From: Candidatus Omnitrophota bacterium
GTDB taxonomy: Bacteria > Omnitrophota > Gorgyraeia > Gygaellales > Profunditerraquicolaceae
DNA: 5,071 nucleotides
NCBI GenBank assembly: GCA_028714055.1
Contig: JAQTNB010000002.1
Span: 1-5,071 of the forward strand
Reading direction: 5' to 3'
The stretch's first letter is position 1. Each line of letters opens with the position of its first letter. A program made the translations under genes and the position numbers. Shown in pieces: positions 1 through 5,071 of the stretch. Below the pieces are notes generated by a model. That model was not told the origin of the DNA and searched no databases. It saw only the letters and a program-made list of their open reading frames with translations.

Positions 1-1176
1 GTTAAGGAAACGTTCAAAAAGCAGCCCGTATCGTAAAGGGTCAAGGTCGGTAATGCCCAAAAGGTAGCTTACCAGGCTTCCGGCGGCAGAGCCGCGGCCC
101 GGGCCTACGGGTATGTTCTTGCTTTTCGCGTAGTGCGTAAAATCCCAGACGATCAAAAAGTAGCTGACAAACCCCATATCCTTGATGATCTTCAGCTCAT
201 GCTCAAGGCGTTCGGCGATCGCGTCATTAGAAGAGCCGTACCTCCTTTTGATCCCCTCGTCACAGAGCTCGCGCAGGAAATCTTCCTTGCTCTTGCCTAC
301 GGGAGGCTCGTATTTAGGCAGGTGCACTTTCTTAAAATCCAGCTCAAGGTTACAGCGTTCGGCGATCTCTAAGGTGGCGGCGATAGCCTGGGGGGTCTCT
401 TTGAAAAGGGCCTTCATCTCCTGCGGAGAGGTAAAATAGAACTCGTCAGTCTGGAAACGCATGCGGTTGGGGTCATCCAGGGTGGTCTGGGTCTGGATGC
501 AAAGCAGCGCTTCATGGCTGGCGGCATTGGAGCGGGTAAGATAATGCACGTCGTTAGTGGCTACCACCGGTATCCCCAGTTCCCGCGAGATCTTCAGCAG
601 CCCCTGGTTTGCTACTGCCTGCTCGGGGATAGAGTTCCCCTGCAGCTCAAGGTAATAATTGCCCTTGCCGAATATCGAAAGATAGGTATCCGCGGTCTTC
701 AACGCGTCATTGAAACGTTTTTCCTGCAGGAGCCAGGGCACCTCGCCCTTCAGGCAGGCCGAGAGGCCGATAAGCCCTTTGGAGTGTTCGGCTAAAATAT
801 CTTTGTCGATGCGCGGCCGGTAGTAAAAGCCTTCAAGGTAGCCGGAGGAAACCAGCTTCATCAGGTTTTGATACCCCGTCTCGTCTTTGGCTAACAGGAT
901 CAGGTGGTATGCGGCTTCTTCGATCCCGGAGGCGGCCTTATTCAGGCGGCTGCCGGGAGCAATGTAGGCTTCGCAGCCGACAATAGGCTTGATGCCGGCC
1001 TTCTGCGCTTCCTGGTAAAAATCGATCGCCCCGAACATGTTCCCATGGTCGGTGATGGCAAGCGTATCCATCTTATACTGGTTGCAGAGGCTCAGGAGTT
1101 CCGGGATACGGCAGGCGCCGTCAAGAAGGCTGAATTGCGTATGCAGATGAAGGTGGACGAATTCGCTGCGAGGCAT
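1..1176 (-). CDS. dnaE: DNA polymerase III alpha subunit, N-terminal part (partial)
   Basis: Catalytic subunit of the replicative DNA polymerase. The visible 392 residues hold the PHP domain (about 1-270) and the start of the polymerase core. PHP motifs are HLHLHTQFSLLDG (8-20), ITDHGN (41-46), GCEAY (67-71), SACLKGE (139-145) and TNDVHYL (207-213). H10, H12, D19, H44, E69, H91, C141, D209 and H211 match the nine-residue metal site of proofreading-type DnaE PHP domains, so a PHP 3'-5' exonuclease is plausible (inference). The core shows GFVSYFLIVWDF (335-346), the nucleotide-binding GPGRGSAAGS (358-367) and LLFERFLN (385-392). The window ends a few codons before the first catalytic aspartates (PDFDxDF), so about two thirds of a usual protein of about 1,150 residues is missing. 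The start is the only ATG after an in-frame TAA at 1186-1188 and puts the first PHP motif at the usual distance. No Shine-Dalgarno is evident. It lies 55 bp after guaA with no terminator between, so cotranscription is likely. Confidence 0.97.
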   Translation of the reverse strand, partial: MPRSEFVHLHLHTQFSLLDGACRIPELLSLCNQYKMDTLAITDHGNMFGAIDFYQEAQKAGIKPIVGCEAYIAPGSRLNKAASGIEEAAYHLILLAKDETGYQNLMKLVSSGYLEGFYYRPRIDKDILAEHSKGLIGLSACLKGEVPWLLQEKRFNDALKTADTYLSIFGKGNYYLELQGNSIPEQAVANQGLLKISRELGIPVVATNDVHYLTRSNAASHEALLCIQTQTTLDDPNRMRFQTDEFYFTSPQEMKALFKETPQAIAATLEIAERCNLELDFKKVHLPKYEPPVGKSKEDFLRELCDEGIKRRYGSSNDAIAERLEHELKIIKDMGFVSYFLIVWDFTHYAKSKNIPVGPGRGSAAGSLVSYLLGITDLDPLRYGLLFERFLN

Positions 1177-1196
1177 GGCTGAGGATTATGAAACGC

Positions 1197-1231
1197 TTAG
1201 TATTGAGTACGGAGTACAGAGTACGGCGTAC
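1197..1231. repeat. 7-bp GTAC-based tandem repeat in the guaA-dnaE spacer
   Basis: Five consecutive 7-bp units fill most of the 55-bp gap between guaA and dnaE: TTAGTAT, TGAGTAC, GGAGTAC, AGAGTAC and GGCGTAC, with GTAC recurring at 1207, 1214, 1221 and 1228. The array abuts the guaA stop codon. Because GTAC is self-complementary, small hairpins are possible, such as AGTAC-GGC-GTACT at 1220-1232, but there is no T-run, so it is not an intrinsic terminator. Function unknown. Length and register are read directly from the sequence. Confidence 0.8.
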
Positions 1232-2773
1232 TTATTCCCACTCGATGGTCGCCGGAGGTTTTGAACTTATATCGTATACCACGCGGTTGACGCCTTTGAC
1301 TTCGTTGATGATGCGGTTTGATATCTTCTCCATGAGCTCATACGGAAGCTTCACCCAGTCGGCGGTCATCCCGTCAAGGCTGGTGACGCAGCGCAGGGCG
1401 ACCGCGCTTTCATAGGTGCGTTCGTCCCCCATGACCCCGACGCTCTTGATAGGCAGGAGCACGGCAAACGACTGCCAGATCTGGTCATAGAGGCCGGCAT
1501 ACCTGACCTCTTCGACCACCCTGCGGTCGACTTCACGCAGGAGGTTCAGGCGCTCGGTGGTAATGTCTCCGATAATGCGCACCGCAAGGCCCGGCCCGGG
1601 GAACGGCTGGCGGAAGAGTATGTGTTCGGGGAGCCCCAGCTCCTTGCCGATCTTGCGCACCTCGTCTTTGAACAGTTCCCTGAGCGGTTCGATAAGCTTA
1701 AGCTTCATCTTCTCCGGAAGCCCTCCCACGTTATGGTGGCTTTTGATGCGGCTTGAAGGGGACCCGGTGGGAGAAATGGATTCGATCACGTCGGGGTAAA
1801 GCGTTCCCTGGCCGAGGAACTTGACGCCTTTGAGCTTTTTTGACTCTTCTTCAAAGACACGGACAAATTCCTCTCCGATAATCTTGCGTTTTGCTTCGGG
1901 GTCGGTAACGCCTTTCAGGCGCGTCAGGAAGCGCTTGCTCCTGTCAACGTAATCAAGGTTCAAATGGAGCATGTTGCGAAAGACCTTTTTTATCTGGTCG
2001 GGCTCGTCCTTGCGCAGGAGGCCGTTATCGATAAAGATGCAGCGCAGGTTCTTTCCGATCGCCTTGTGGATCAGGAGTGCCGCCACCGATGAATCAACGC
2101 CGCCGCTTAAGCCCAATACAACTTTGTCTTTGCCGACGGTCTTCTTGATATTGTCGATGCTCTCTTTGATAAAGGAATGCATGGTCCAGCGCCCCAGGCA
2201 CCCGCAGACCTTGAAAAGGAAATTGCTCAATACCTGCGAACCCCGGTCGGTATGCGTGACCTCCGGATGGAACTGCACCCCGTAGATCTTGAGTTTCCGG
2301 TTCCCGATAGCCGCGACAGGGGCGTTTCCCGTATGCGCGTAGACGCTGAAACCCGGCGGAAGCTTGGTAACGTGGTCCCCGTGGCTTGCCCAACAGGTCA
2401 TATTGCCCGGAAGATGCGAAAAGAGGTCGCGGTTGTCGTCGATAAAGAGTTCGGTTTTGCCGAATTCGCGGCCCGGGGTGTGCTTGACCCTTCCCCCGAG
2501 TTTCTCGGCGATCACCTGCATCCCGTAACAGATGCCCAAAATCGGGATCTTGAGCTTGAATATCCCCGGGTCCGGCAGGGGGCTTTTCTTGCTCACGACC
2601 GACGCAGGGCCTCCGGAAAGGATAAGCCCCTTGGGGTTCATGGCAAGGATGTCCTTGGCCGGCGTATTAAAAGGGATGATGCGGGAAAAGACCATGTTCT
2701 CCCTGACGCGCCGCGCGATCAACTGGGTGTACTGCGAACCGAAATCAAGTATCAATATGACCTGTCTGTTCAT
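1232..2773 (-). CDS. guaA: GMP synthase (glutamine-hydrolysing)
   Basis: Cytoplasmic enzyme that converts XMP, ATP and glutamine to GMP, the last step of guanine nucleotide synthesis. At 513 residues it is full length for the single-chain bacterial form. The class I glutamine amidotransferase domain (about 1-190) has LDFGSQYTQLIARR (9-22), the oxyanion segment LSGGP (52-56), the nucleophile elbow GICYGMQ with Cys82, and FHPEV with His169 and Glu171. The ATP pyrophosphatase domain (about 195-390) has the PP-loop LSGGVDSS (222-229), FIDNGLLR (247-254), GQGTLYPDVIES (321-332) and the lid segment KSHHNVGGLPE (344-354). The C-terminal dimerisation domain has FRQPFPGPGLAVR (387-399), MGDERTYE (448-455) and the hallmark end DISSKPPATIEWE (501-513). 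All key residues are present. The start codon overlaps the guaB3 stop (ATGA), and a G-rich AGGGTGGGG lies 8 nt upstream inside guaB3, so translational coupling is likely. No terminator follows the gene. Confidence 0.98.
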   Translation of the reverse strand: MNRQVILILDFGSQYTQLIARRVRENMVFSRIIPFNTPAKDILAMNPKGLILSGGPASVVSKKSPLPDPGIFKLKIPILGICYGMQVIAEKLGGRVKHTPGREFGKTELFIDDNRDLFSHLPGNMTCWASHGDHVTKLPPGFSVYAHTGNAPVAAIGNRKLKIYGVQFHPEVTHTDRGSQVLSNFLFKVCGCLGRWTMHSFIKESIDNIKKTVGKDKVVLGLSGGVDSSVAALLIHKAIGKNLRCIFIDNGLLRKDEPDQIKKVFRNMLHLNLDYVDRSKRFLTRLKGVTDPEAKRKIIGEEFVRVFEEESKKLKGVKFLGQGTLYPDVIESISPTGSPSSRIKSHHNVGGLPEKMKLKLIEPLRELFKDEVRKIGKELGLPEHILFRQPFPGPGLAVRIIGDITTERLNLLREVDRRVVEEVRYAGLYDQIWQSFAVLLPIKSVGVMGDERTYESAVALRCVTSLDGMTADWVKLPYELMEKISNRIINEVKGVNRVVYDISSKPPATIEWE

Positions 2774-3930
2774 TTGCCCATCCCCACCCTCTGTCCGACT
2801 TGAAAGATCTTTCCCTCGGTCTGAATGGAGGGCGCGATAATGATCTCAACGTCGTGCATCTCTTTCATATTGGAAGCACCCAGGGACCCCATGGAGGTCT
2901 TCAGCGCTCCCATAAGGTTCTGGGAGCCGTCATCGACCTTTGCCGGCCCGAAAAGTATGTCTTTAAGCGTTCCGGTCGTGCCCACGTAAATGCGCGTGCC
3001 GCGCGGAAGGTTCACATGGGACGTTGCCATGCCCCAATGATAGCCTTTGCCCGGCGCCTCTTTTGCCCGCGCGAAGCTTGAGCCGATCATCACCGCGTCC
3101 GCTCCTGCCGCAAAGGCTTTGCAGATATCCCCGCCCCGGTTCATCCCGCCGTCGGTAATGACCGGGATGTATTTGCCGGTGCGCTTAAAGTAAAAATCCC
3201 TGGCCGCGGCGGCATCAACGGTTGCCGTCACCTGCGGGACGCCGATCCCCAGGACCCCCCTGGTGGTGCAGGCAGCTCCCGGCCCGATACCGATCAAGAG
3301 CCCTGCGGCTCCGGTTTCCATAAGCTCAAGCGTCGTTTCATAGGTAACGCAGTTCCCCAGGACTACGGGGATCTTTATGTTCTTGCAGAATGTAGACAGG
3401 TCAAGGCTTTTGTATTCCTTGGCAACGTGGCGGATCGTGGTAACGGTGGACTGCACGACAAAGATATCCGCTCCGGCGGCTACCGCGAGCCTGGAGAACC
3501 TTTCGGCATGCGCGGGGATGCAGCTTACTACCGCGGTGCCTTTTTTACTTTTGATCTCCCTTACGCGCCTGGTGACAAGCTTTTCTTTGATCGGAGTGGT
3601 GTAAATCCCCTGCATGAGTTCGGTGGCTTTCTGAGGGGTCTCCTTGGAGATATCTTCAAGCACCTGGTCGGGGTTTTCATAGCGCGTCTGTACTCCGTCA
3701 AGGTTCAAAACCGCTATACCCCCGAGCCTAGACATCGCAACGGCAAAATGCACGTCAACCACCCCGTCCATGGCAGCTGCCAGGATCGGAACCTTGAACC
3801 TCCTGCCGGCGATCTCAAAAGAAGCATCCACTTCACCCGGGTTTACGGTTTGTGCGCCGGGCACAAGAGCGATCTCATCAAAACCATAGCACCTGCGCGC
3901 CCTCCTGTTCATACCTATCCATTCAGCCAT
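2770..3930 (-). CDS. guaB3: GuaB3 family IMP dehydrogenase (CBS-less)
   Basis: Predicted (beta/alpha)8-barrel enzyme of the IMP dehydrogenase/GMP reductase superfamily, 386 residues, assigned to the GuaB3 branch. Family marks are RARRCYGFDEIALVPG (10-25), the catalytic loop GIGPGAACTTRGVLGIGVPQ (214-233) with nucleophile Cys221, the phosphate-binding TDGGMNRGGDICKA (259-272) and GADAVMIGSSFA (276-287), the flap PRGTRIYVGTTGTL (309-322), and the end segment KTSMGSLGASN (344-354) through IAPSIQTEGK to the C-terminal GMGK. The two CBS domains of canonical GuaB, normally inserted near residue 95, are absent; a short linker (about 95-130) stands there. GuaB3 was long of unclear function in actinobacteria, and I recall a cyanobacterial GuaB3 shown to be a working IMP dehydrogenase. 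The 4-nt overlap with guaA supports IMP to XMP conversion here. GMP reductase is the alternative but fits the neighbour less well. Met1 is preferred over Met7 because AGGGGG lies 8 nt upstream of Met1. Confidence 0.93.
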   Translation of the reverse strand: MAEWIGMNRRARRCYGFDEIALVPGAQTVNPGEVDASFEIAGRRFKVPILAAAMDGVVDVHFAVAMSRLGGIAVLNLDGVQTRYENPDQVLEDISKETPQKATELMQGIYTTPIKEKLVTRRVREIKSKKGTAVVSCIPAHAERFSRLAVAAGADIFVVQSTVTTIRHVAKEYKSLDLSTFCKNIKIPVVLGNCVTYETTLELMETGAAGLLIGIGPGAACTTRGVLGIGVPQVTATVDAAAARDFYFKRTGKYIPVITDGGMNRGGDICKAFAAGADAVMIGSSFARAKEAPGKGYHWGMATSHVNLPRGTRIYVGTTGTLKDILFGPAKVDDGSQNLMGALKTSMGSLGASNMKEMHDVEIIIAPSIQTEGKIFQVGQRVGMGK

Positions 3931-3938
3931 ATCAATTA

Positions 3939-3944
3939 CCCCCT
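3939..3944 (-). promoter_or_regulatory. Ribosome binding site of guaB3
   Basis: AGGGGG on the minus strand, 8 nt before the ATG at 3930. It is the only purine-rich element at correct spacing and settles Met1 as the start rather than Met7 (MNRRARR). It departs from the canonical AGGAGG, which appears farther upstream at 3981-3987. Confidence 0.7.
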
Positions 3945-3980
3945 AAGTTATTATTTTTCAAGTATTTACGGATGAGGAAT

Positions 3981-3987
3981 ACCTCCT
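3981..3987 (-). promoter_or_regulatory. Orphan Shine-Dalgarno-like AGGAGGT in guaB3 leader
   Basis: A perfect AGGAGGT lies 50-57 nt upstream of the guaB3 start, about 8-14 nt inside the predicted transcript. No ATG or GTG follows at workable spacing; the first candidate is a TTG 19 nt downstream (first base at 3961) opening a nine-codon frame that stops just before guaB3. The GAGG can pair with CCTC four nt later (GAGG-TATT-CCTC). It may be a ribosome standby site or part of a leader structure, or chance. No function is demonstrated. Confidence 0.4.
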
Positions 3988-4001
3988 GAAAGGTTGCTGG
4001 A

Positions 4002-4030
4002 ATTTTACCGCAATATTGGGACATTGTCAA
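4002..4030 (-). promoter_or_regulatory. Sigma-70-type promoter of guaB3-guaA(-dnaE)
   Basis: On the minus strand, TTGACA (4025-4030, perfect -35) is separated by exactly 17 nt from TAAAAT (4002-4007, one mismatch to TATAAT). Transcription would start at about 3994-3996, giving a leader of about 65 nt before guaB3. It lies after the groL terminator and the repeat block, so guaB3 has its own promoter independent of the chaperonin gene. Near-consensus boxes with ideal spacing predict strong constitutive expression. No operator, PurR-like box or purine riboswitch fold was recognised in the leader. Confidence 0.85.
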
Positions 4031-4083
4031 CGTTTATTTTAAAGTAGAGAACATATCGAAAATCCCAAACACCAGGTAAGGAC

Positions 4084-4206
4084 AAGCACCAAATACCAAA
4101 TTCCAAATCCCAAATAATTCCAAATATCAAAATTCAAATTCAAAACATATGTTTGAAAATTGAGATTTGAAGTTTATTGGAATTTGGTGCTTGGGATTTG
4201 GAATTT
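4084..4206. repeat. Imperfect inverted repeat with palindromic centre
   Basis: AT-rich block with two facing arms. AAATTCCAAATCCCAA at 4098-4113 has an exact 16-bp reverse complement at 4191-4206. In a second register, AAGCACCAAAT at 4084-4094 has an exact 11-bp reverse complement at 4182-4192. The centre holds a perfect 12-bp palindrome, AAACATATGTTT, at 4143-4154. The block sits between the groL terminator and the guaB3 promoter, so it is probably not transcribed from either gene. It encodes no recognisable protein and shows no transposase or target duplication. It looks like an intergenic repeat element of unknown function. Confidence 0.8.
4090..4146. repeat. Degenerate 7-bp CAAATNC tandem array
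   Basis: The left arm of the inverted repeat is itself a degenerate tandem array: CAAATAC (4090), CAAATTC (4097), CAAATCC (4104), CAAATAATTC (4111), CAAATAT (4121), CAAAATT (4128), CAAATT (4135) and CAAAAC (4141). The period is 7 bp for most units, with one 3-bp insertion and two short units. The right arm (about 4151-4206) carries the same kind of units on the opposite strand. A related fragment, AAATCCCAAACACC, precedes it at 4060-4073. Confidence 0.75.
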
Positions 4207-4226
4207 TTCGTTATATTGAAGTTAAC

Positions 4227-4264
4227 AAAAAAGGCGCTTGCGATCTCTCGCAAGCGCCTTTTTT
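4227..4264 (-). terminator. Intrinsic terminator of groL
   Basis: A perfect hairpin with a 10-bp G+C-rich stem (GGCGCTTGCG against CGCAAGCGCC), a 6-nt loop, flanked by six A and six T that extend the stem to 16 bp. On the minus strand the T-run follows the stem 17 nt after the groL stop codon. It is symmetric and could act in both directions, but no plus-strand gene is seen that would need it. It separates groL from guaB3 transcription. Confidence 0.95.
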
Positions 4265-4280
4265 GACATTCATGCGGGAA

Positions 4281-5071
4281 TTAATACCCGCCCATACCGC
4301 CCATACCGCCCATACCGCCTCCGGGAGGCATCATAGGCATCTTCTCTTCTTTTTCCGGTTTATCGGTAATGATCGCTTCGGTAGTCAGAAGAAGCGCTGC
4401 GATACTGGCCGCGTTCTGCAATGCCGAACGGGTGACTTTCGTCGGGTCAATGACGCCGGCATCGATCATATCCACGTAGGCATCCTGATTGACGTCATAA
4501 CCGATGTTGGTCTTCTCGGCCTTTATACGCTGCACGACCACTGAACCTTCGAGCCCGGCATTCTGCGATATCTGGCGCAGCGGGTCTTCGATCGCGCGCT
4601 TGACGATGTCAACGCCGATCTTCTCGTCGCCTTCAACCTTGAGCTTATCCAGCGCGGCGATGGTGCGCAGCAGCGCTACTCCGCCGCCGGGGACAATCCC
4701 TTCCTGGGATGCCGCACGGGTCGCATGCAACGCATCTTCCACGCGTGCCTTCTTCTCTTTCATCTCGGTCTCGGTAGCTGCACCGACATTGATGACCGCA
4801 ACACCGCCGGCCAGCTTTGCCAGGCGCTCCTGGAGCTTCTCTTTGTCATAATCGGAATCGGTGGTGTCGATCTGCGCCTTAAGCTGCGCGATACGGCCGT
4901 TGATCGCCTGGGTCTTGCCGGCGCCTTCAACGATCGTGCTGTTCTCTTTGTCCACCTTTACCCGTTTTGCACGGCCAAGGTCATCAAGGTCTATGCTTTC
5001 GAGCTTGATACCGATGTCTTCGTTAAGGGCCTTACCGCCGGTAAGAATGGCGATATCTTCCAGCATGGCCT
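4281..5071 (-). CDS. groL: Chaperonin GroEL, C-terminal part (partial)
   Basis: ATP-driven cytoplasmic folding chaperonin (60-kDa, tetradecamer working with GroES). The window holds the last 263 codons plus stop; the first visible whole codons read A-M-L-E-D, an internal KAMLEDIAILTGG-type segment, so the Met at 5066 is not the start and about 285 N-terminal residues lie outside. Counting from that Met: apical domain end with DIAILTGG (4-11), KLQERLAKLAGGVAVI (77-92), VGAATETEMKEKKARVEDALHAT (94-116) whose Asp111 matches the ATPase Asp398 of E. coli GroEL, PGGGVALLR (126-134) of the nucleotide pocket, and DPTKVTRSALQNAASIAALLLTTE (207-230) of the equatorial domain. It ends in the flexible GGGMGGMGGMGGY tail that lines the cavity floor, unusual only in its final Tyr. 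The frame is intact and alignment to E. coli needs almost no gaps. An intrinsic terminator follows directly. groES is expected upstream but is not in view. Confidence 0.98.
   Translation of the reverse strand, partial: AMLEDIAILTGGKALNEDIGIKLESIDLDDLGRAKRVKVDKENSTIVEGAGKTQAINGRIAQLKAQIDTTDSDYDKEKLQERLAKLAGGVAVINVGAATETEMKEKKARVEDALHATRAASQEGIVPGGGVALLRTIAALDKLKVEGDEKIGVDIVKRAIEDPLRQISQNAGLEGSVVVQRIKAEKTNIGYDVNQDAYVDMIDAGVIDPTKVTRSALQNAASIAALLLTTEAIITDKPEKEEKMPMMPPGGGMGGMGGMGGY
4291..4317 (-). repeat. groL: Three exact 9-bp repeats encoding the GroEL Gly-Gly-Met tail
   Basis: CCCATACCG on the plus strand occurs three times in tandem (4291-4299, 4300-4308, 4309-4317), in phase with codons so that each copy adds one GGM unit to the GroEL C-terminus. 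Identical codons in each copy suggest recent expansion by slippage rather than long selection on separate codons. Confidence 0.85.

Noticed and set aside
1177..1231. Intrinsic terminator between guaA and dnaE
   Set aside because: The only hairpin has a 5-bp stem (1220-1232) and no T-run on the transcribed side.
2177..2803. Plus-strand open frame of 208 codons
   Set aside because: It is fully antisense to guaA and the guaB3 end, has no recognisable domain, and guaA is intact and canonical over the same bases. The open frame follows from the codon bias of the opposite strand.
3427..3975. Plus-strand open frame of 182 codons
   Set aside because: Antisense to the guaB3 5' half and running through its leader; composition and lack of any motif mark it as a shadow.
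3931..3996. Purine or other riboswitch in the guaB3 leader
   Set aside because: The leader is only about 65 nt, with no three-way junction or conserved purine-aptamer loops and no terminator-like hairpin.
4084..4206. Structured RNA or long transcript hairpin
   Set aside because: The block lies downstream of the groL terminator and upstream of the guaB3 promoter, the arms pair in competing registers, and there is no conserved RNA motif; a DNA-level repeat is the simpler reading.
4060..4210. CRISPR array or insertion sequence
   Set aside because: Units are 7 bp and contiguous with no spacers, there is no transposase frame, and no flanking direct repeats are visible.
4167..4544. Plus-strand open frame containing repeated His-Thr-Ala
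   Set aside because: The repeat is the antisense reading of the 9-bp GGM repeats of groL; it also crosses the terminator and the inverted repeat.

Overview
This window holds a housekeeping stretch of a bacterial chromosome. Every recognisable gene lies on the minus strand, so transcription runs from high to low coordinates: the 3' part of groL (GroEL chaperonin), a spacer of about 350 bp, guaB3 (a CBS-less IMP dehydrogenase of the GuaB3 family), guaA (GMP synthetase), and the first 392 codons of dnaE (DNA polymerase III alpha subunit), which runs off the left edge. The plus-strand open frames lie antisense to these genes and resemble no family I know; I treat them as shadows.

Layout from right to left. 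groL (4281-5071) ends in a Gly-Gly-Met tail and is followed at once by a near-perfect intrinsic terminator (4227-4264). Next comes an AT-rich, apparently untranscribed block (about 4060-4210) of degenerate 7-bp CAAATNC-type units in head-to-head orientation, with a 16-bp perfect inverted repeat and a 12-bp central palindrome. A strong sigma-70-type promoter (4002-4030) then drives guaB3 through a leader of about 65 nt. guaB3 and guaA overlap by 4 nt (ATGA), so they are probably translationally coupled. guaA and dnaE are separated by 55 bp with no terminator; this spacer carries a second, unrelated 7-bp tandem repeat built on GTAC.

Functionally, guaB3 and guaA would form the two-step branch IMP to XMP to GMP, and dnaE may be transcribed from the same promoter, placing guanine nucleotide synthesis and the replicative polymerase in one transcription unit. 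The pairing of guaB3 with guaA is the most informative point: it suggests that here the CBS-less GuaB3 serves as the IMP dehydrogenase that supplies GuaA.

The organism is a bacterium, judged from GroEL, DnaE with a complete PHP metal site, and sigma-70-like signals. The GuaB3 type is known from actinobacteria, cyanobacteria and other phyla. The heptameric intergenic repeats of CCAAATTCCAAATCCCAA type remind me of uncultivated candidate-phylum genomes such as Omnitrophota, but this is recollection, not proof, and taxonomy is left open. I see no CRISPR array, mobile element, RNA gene or defence system, and no clear case for a new biological system. The intergenic heptamer repeats are the only structure not explained by known genes and signals.
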